In this document: one piece after another, positions 59,870-64,000 of the stretch
Layout: every line of letters begins with the position of its first letter
Position numbering within the stretch: the stretch's first letter is position 1
Source of the DNA: Carallia brachiata
Lineage: Eukaryota; Streptophyta; Magnoliopsida; Malpighiales; Rhizophoraceae
Assembly: GCA_021464245.1 (NCBI GenBank)
Contig: JADCRB010000068.1
Coordinates: 12,842,544-12,906,543 of the forward strand
Length of the DNA stretch: 64,000 nucleotides
Direction: 5' to 3'
The notes under the pieces: generated by a model
What the model was told of the DNA's origin: nothing
Databases searched by the model: none
The model's input: only the letters and a program-made list of their open reading frames with translations
Translations under genes and position numbers: made by a program

Positions 59870-60998
59870 CTGCGAAAGCCAACAAATCAATTGCAGACTG
59901 GGTCAAAGCATTGAACAACATTGGATTCATATTTTCAGACAAATCAATTATTAATTAGCATCAGTTTCAACACAGCCTTAATCAATTCTGTGAGGTGAAT
60001 AGCCCTGCCTGCATTCTGGTTTCCCAGGCAAAATTCCCACATAATGAGATTGCACCTCATTGCTTAGCAATTCAATTTACTAGCATCAACACAAGAAGCT
60101 CAAACACCGCACATAATACAAATTGGCAAATTATGGCCAGTTTCTATTGACCCATCATCTGTGACTTAATAAAAGATGAAAACATGTTATTCAAGTCAAC
60201 AACCTGGTAAATTGTCCCCAAATTATTGGCCCATCCCGGGCCAAGAAAACAATAGATGAAAAAGAAAATCACCACTAGTAACAAAAGTAAACCCCACCTT
60301 CCATGTTGCTAGATTGCAGAATCGGGAACAAGCTCATCGCTGAAGCCAATATAAGTACAGAAACGTTTTGAGAAAGAAAAGAAAACCCATATTGCCTAAG
60401 AACTTAAAGCACTTTTTCATGATATTTATTCCTTCGCGCGAAAAAATTCAATCATACTTCACACAGAGACAGGTTTGGCATTATAACTTCTCAATGACAT
60501 AAGTTCTTGTTCAAAAGAGTTACCAAGAGGACTGAAAGAAAAACAAAAATCCCTCCAAGTCTCATTTGTTTCAAAACCAGAATTCGTCTCCCTTTCAACC
60601 AGGACCAGATTCTGAAAAGATCAGAATTTACAGGATGGCTTCCAGAAAGAGACCCTACAATGTAGAAGCCTCGCAAACTGGGACGCCTTATTTTCATTTT
60701 TCCATTCCAAACCATTTAGCATAGGATTAACAAAAACATACAGAAAGAGACCAGATTCAAGCTAAAAGCAGTACAATCGACACCAATTAGAGGATCTAAG
60801 ATGGGATTAAAAACCAAGCAATCAGTTCATGGCGAGCAACAATTTACATAGAATGCACCAAATCAATTGGGATACTTGTGAGTGAAAATTTAATTGGGCT
60901 CGGCTAAATGAATCTGTTCTCGCTATCTCGTTCTGTCGTCAATCAACCAAAAAAAGGACAAAAAAAAAAAAGGGCACTCTAAGTAAATTGGGCATTAC
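59870..60998 (-). other. Probable 5' UTR intron of the small membrane-protein gene
   Basis: On the minus strand CTGGTCTGG is followed by donor GTAATG (60998-60993), and TTTCGCAG (ending at 59870) precedes a 22-nt leader to the ATG. The sequence between has no coding potential. The first exon would lie at about 60999-61110, with the GC-rich promoter beyond it. Confidence 0.5.
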
Positions 60999-61109
60999 CC
61001 AGACCAGTTTCCAGAAGCTTAAAACGACAGGATGAGCTGTGGGTGCGCCGGGGAGATGACGCTAAGATGGTTCGTTGCCACAGCGAACGGTAACGGAGCA
61101 GATATAGAG

Positions 61110-62351
61110 GCGGCGGCTGTTATGTAGCGCAGGACTTGGGGTTAGTTTGGGCTTAGAGGGAAATCGTGAAATGAGTTTAGTTTGGCTTGGCTGGAGGTTT
61201 CGGCCACTGCGGCGAGCTGCCAAGTGCGTCGCCACGTCTCGGCAGGGACGGCGGCTGTTTCAACTGGAACAGGTGGGTGGGCGGCCAAGGCTTTAGGGTT
61301 TAAGGTTTTGATGGGTGAGGACCGTCAGGTTAGGGTTTTAGGTTTTGATGGATTTTTTTAAAAAAAAAAAGAATAATAATGCTAAAAGGAGAAAAGGCTC
61401 AAATTTTTAAATTTTCCCTTATTTATTTATTTATTTTTGTGCGAAGCAAAGTTTCCAGAACTGAAAATGTTAAATGTTAGAACTGGAAATGTTAGAAATT
61501 CAGTCTAAAAAAAAATTAGGAAATTCAAGATTTAACTACTTAAATTACTTTAACACGATATTTAACATATTAAACTGGTATTTAATTATATATATCTATA
61601 ATTTATTAATTTTTATTACATATAAATATTAATCCACAACAAGTAAGCTACAAGATACATATATGAGTAATAATATATATCATAAAATTTGTGTTATATA
61701 ACATTTTGGTTATTATTATTATCAAAGTAATCAATTAATTTGGTTAGCATTTTTAAAGGCAAAAAGTTAGTTCTACACTTAACACTTAACAGCTAGGTTA
61801 TTTAACAATACAAGTTTTGGATACAAATTTTGGATAGTTATCATTATTCTACGTGTGTGTGTGTGTAATATTTGTTAATTTAATTTTATATGATTTATAA
61901 CTTGATATAACATAGATTAAAAAATTAATAAATTTAATATATTAATGAACTTAAATAATTCATTGTAAAGAAAGTAAAAGCCACCTCGTAATTTACTCAT
62001 TTTTTAGTTTAAAATAATCTTCGTGCATATAAGGTCGAACAAGCGAGAGAGATATCATTTAGCTTGAAGGGGAAAAAAAAATTAGTTTTCCTATTACATA
62101 AGTATTTTGCGAAAAAACGGATATATATAGCTCGAGCGAATATGCTGCTGCTCAACACAGAAGGGCCTCCACCGGCAATAAACAGAGCACTCATAATCAC
62201 CCTTTTCACAAATCTTGTACCAAAAACAACAAAAGCCTTCCACAAAGCAAATGAAGAGAATTGTCTAATCTGCCGTCCCATTTAGCAAGGAATCCAATTC
62301 TAGCAACCAGGAGTACATGGATGAAAGGAATCACAGGCAAACCGCAAGTCT
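61110..62351. other. Upstream region and spacer with one MITE end
   Basis: 61110-61350 is GC-richer and probably holds the promoter of the small membrane-protein gene. A single terminus (GAGTAATAATATATATCATA, about 61665) belongs to the family seen at 63418, without a partner end. A (GT)n run lies at about 61854-61866. The overlapping frames at 62009-62285 have no known domain. Confidence 0.4.
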
Positions 62352-62529
62352 ACATTACCCCGCGATCCAAGTCACATAATAGACTTGGATTTTGATTATT
62401 TCTCTTCTTTCCTCACTATATGGTCATCTTATAGACTATTCTATGTCAATAGATAGTTGCCCATATAGCAAAGAGTGCAGAAAAATCAAAATCAAAGGCT
62501 ATTCTATAATTCGGATCGCGGGATAGTGC
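62352..62529. repeat. Long imperfect foldback: candidate MIR precursor or young MITE
   Basis: The arms pair over about 70-80 nt each. CCCGCGATCC (62359-62368) faces GGATCGCGGG (62513-62522); GATTTTGATT (62388-62397) faces AATCAAAATC (62484-62493); CTATATGG (62416-62423) faces CCATATAG (62461-62468). All are centred near 62441, with a loop of about 20-30 nt. Bulges and mismatches are spread as in plant miRNA precursors. I do not recognise a known mature miRNA. No target-site duplication was seen, so a MITE is not favoured but not excluded. Confidence 0.5.
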
Positions 62530-63407
62530 CAACTTGGGGTTACCCTAGGATAACACTAGTTCACATGCCCCAGCCTAATAGAAATGCTGCACTCATAAGC
62601 AGCCATGCGGTCAAATTGCAGCCAAATCCACTATCTTTGCGGCATTGCAATAAACCTTTCATCCAAGAGAAATAAAATAAAAGGTTACAAAACTCAAATT
62701 CACGTAATGCAGCAGATAGTGATAAAAAGAACTATGATACTATATCCGAGCTGCAACACCGCAGCCCCCACTCCAAACCAAGAAATATTCAAAATTTATG
62801 ACTAAACAAAGATAGAATCCATGTAGAAACAGATCAGCCCTTGACTGTCACATGAATCCTTCAGCTTATTAGTAAGGCAACCTTTAGAAACTGCAAAGAA
62901 ATCTGTAAAGAAGAGTAGAGAAATGCAAGACATAAAGCAGTATCTATAATACTCCTAATTTCCATCCTGGAATGAATGAAAAATTTTGCAACTCTCCAGG
63001 AGATGGATTAATTAATTCATGAACCATTAATTTTGAATTAGAAGCAATTTTGCAAGATCGAATGCAGACTGAGAACACAAGTAAGAATCACACATCTTTT
63101 CACAAACGTCTCAGGTAAATTTTGAGATTTTAAAATTAAACTCCTTTATCCAACTCCCTTAAAGTCTAGTTCTTTTTGCGGTGAACTCCTATGTTCAAAA
63201 TCACATTAGACTCGGTTAATTTAATTTGAACTTTTTTTAGACCTTTTATGAGAGGATTTCTCGTATAACTATTTTTTCATACACAAAACTCAAATTAGAA
63301 ATCTTATTTAAGAAGAAGCAAGTTACTTTTATTCAGATTAACAATCGTTAGTAATCCCTTAAATACTAGTATGTGCATAATGTGACAAATATAGTACGCA
63401 TGAATTG
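62530..63407. other. Spacer, no gene recognised
   Basis: The short frames at 62475-62805 are unsupported. Composition is moderate at first, then AT-rich. Nothing structured seen. Confidence 0.35.
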
Positions 63408-63609
63408 TTATAAATATGAGTAATAATATATATCACGAAAATTGTGTCATAAAATATTTTAAAATTTACAATTATGAAAATAACCATCAGCTTTTTTAAC
63501 ACCGTCAAACTAAAAAGGGAAAAAAAATTATTGATTTTTTTCATAATTGTAAATTTTGAGATATTTTATGATACGATTTTTATGATATATGTCATTACTT
63601 TATAAATAT
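63408..63609. mobile_element. Mutator-like MITE with 10-bp target duplication (copy 2 of family)
   Basis: The element is about 63418-63599, made almost wholly of two inverted arms of about 65 bp: AGTAATAATATATATCA on the left and, reversed, AGTAATGACATATATCA on the right, both leading into AAAATTTACAATTATGAAAA. Both sides carry TTATAAATAT (63408-63417 and 63600-63609), a 10-bp duplication that fits Mutator-like elements. Same family as 24860-25030. Confidence 0.75.
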
Positions 63610-64000
63610 TTGACGTAGGACACGTCTTAAAGAATATTTTTTTATCATTCTATAATTAATGTTGCAATTTTTATTATTATGATTTTACATCTTATTTAGA
63701 GTATTTTAGAATATTTACGAGTTTTAGTTTAGAATATTTTAGAATACTTAGTCATTAAAATGTTCTTTATTAAAAAAAAATATATAATAGTTTAATTAAG
63801 AGTTTTTTTTTTGATTATGTAGGGTTTGTTTGGTCAATAGGTTTAGAAGTTGTTGTAAATAAGTTCTAACTTTTTAATTTCAGTTAGTTTATTAATTCTA
63901 GAATAGTAATCAGTTTAAATTGCTCTTTTGAAAACTGTTTATCTTATCCAGTAGATTCCAAAAACTAGAAGACTCATTCGATTGTTAGCCTTTAATTTTT
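63610..64000. other. AT-rich right edge of the window, nothing recognised
   Basis: Contains a tandem of TTTAGAATATTTTAGAATA-type phrases (about 63695-63755). No coding sequence or element boundary. Confidence 0.35.

Noticed and set aside
59379..59942. 187-codon minus-strand frame overlapping the small membrane-protein gene
   Set aside because: It is longer than the 128-codon frame but has low-complexity leucine/histidine sequence from an out-of-frame reading of the serine/proline tail, and no start context or domain.
62009..62285. Overlapping plus (73 aa) and minus (90 aa) frames
   Set aside because: The minus reading has hydrophobic stretches but no family match or supporting exons; a chance pair of open frames is likelier.
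1..64000. CRISPR array, operon or phage-type defence system
   Set aside because: The regular repeats found have no spacer structure, and the genes are spliced eukaryotic genes; nothing prokaryotic is present.

Overview
This is nuclear DNA from a flowering plant, most likely a eudicot. The coding sequence sits in many small exons with GT-AG introns. The spacers are AT-rich and full of plant transposon remnants, (GA)n runs and homopolymers. The five protein-coding genes are all ordinary conserved plant genes, and I rebuilt their exons by checking reading phase across every junction.

Layout: (1) 34-11682, minus: exportin 1 (XPO1/CRM1), 24 exons visible, with the C-terminal third beyond the left edge. 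(2) 12.0-26 kb: a gene-free, transposon-rich block. It holds a Copia-type LTR with primer-binding site, a decayed two-gene PIF/Harbinger element (16662-21554) with an intact copy of its target sequence beside it, a 52-bp minisatellite, small inverted-repeat elements, a purine-rich tract and an RNase H fragment of a LINE. (3) 27379-35495, minus: the ER-membrane ubiquitin ligase HRD1, with a 5' UTR intron and a perfect ERSE-I unfolded-protein-response motif upstream. (4) 40094-42809, plus: mitochondrial complex I subunit NDUFA12/B17.2. (5) 45370-46060: a complete non-autonomous hAT-like element with an 8-bp target duplication. (6) 47913-56561, plus: a 12-helix sugar/H+ transporter of the vacuolar glucose transporter (VGT1) type. 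(7) 59461-59847, minus: a small one-helix membrane protein of unknown function. (8) 61-64 kb: no gene recognised, but there is a long imperfect foldback and a Mutator-like MITE.

The genes do not form a pathway. They are housekeeping functions: nuclear export, ER-associated degradation, respiration and vacuolar sugar transport. The XPO1, NDUFA12 and VGT1 neighbourhood recalls a gene order I remember from Arabidopsis chromosome 3, which suggests conserved microsynteny. I found no clear undescribed biological system. The most interesting items are the Harbinger element with its empty-site paralogue and internal minisatellite, the ERSE-I upstream of HRD1, a GC-AG intron in XPO1 carrying a TRIM-like element, a local duplication flanked by a 10-bp repeat in VGT1 intron 12, and the foldback near 62.4 kb.
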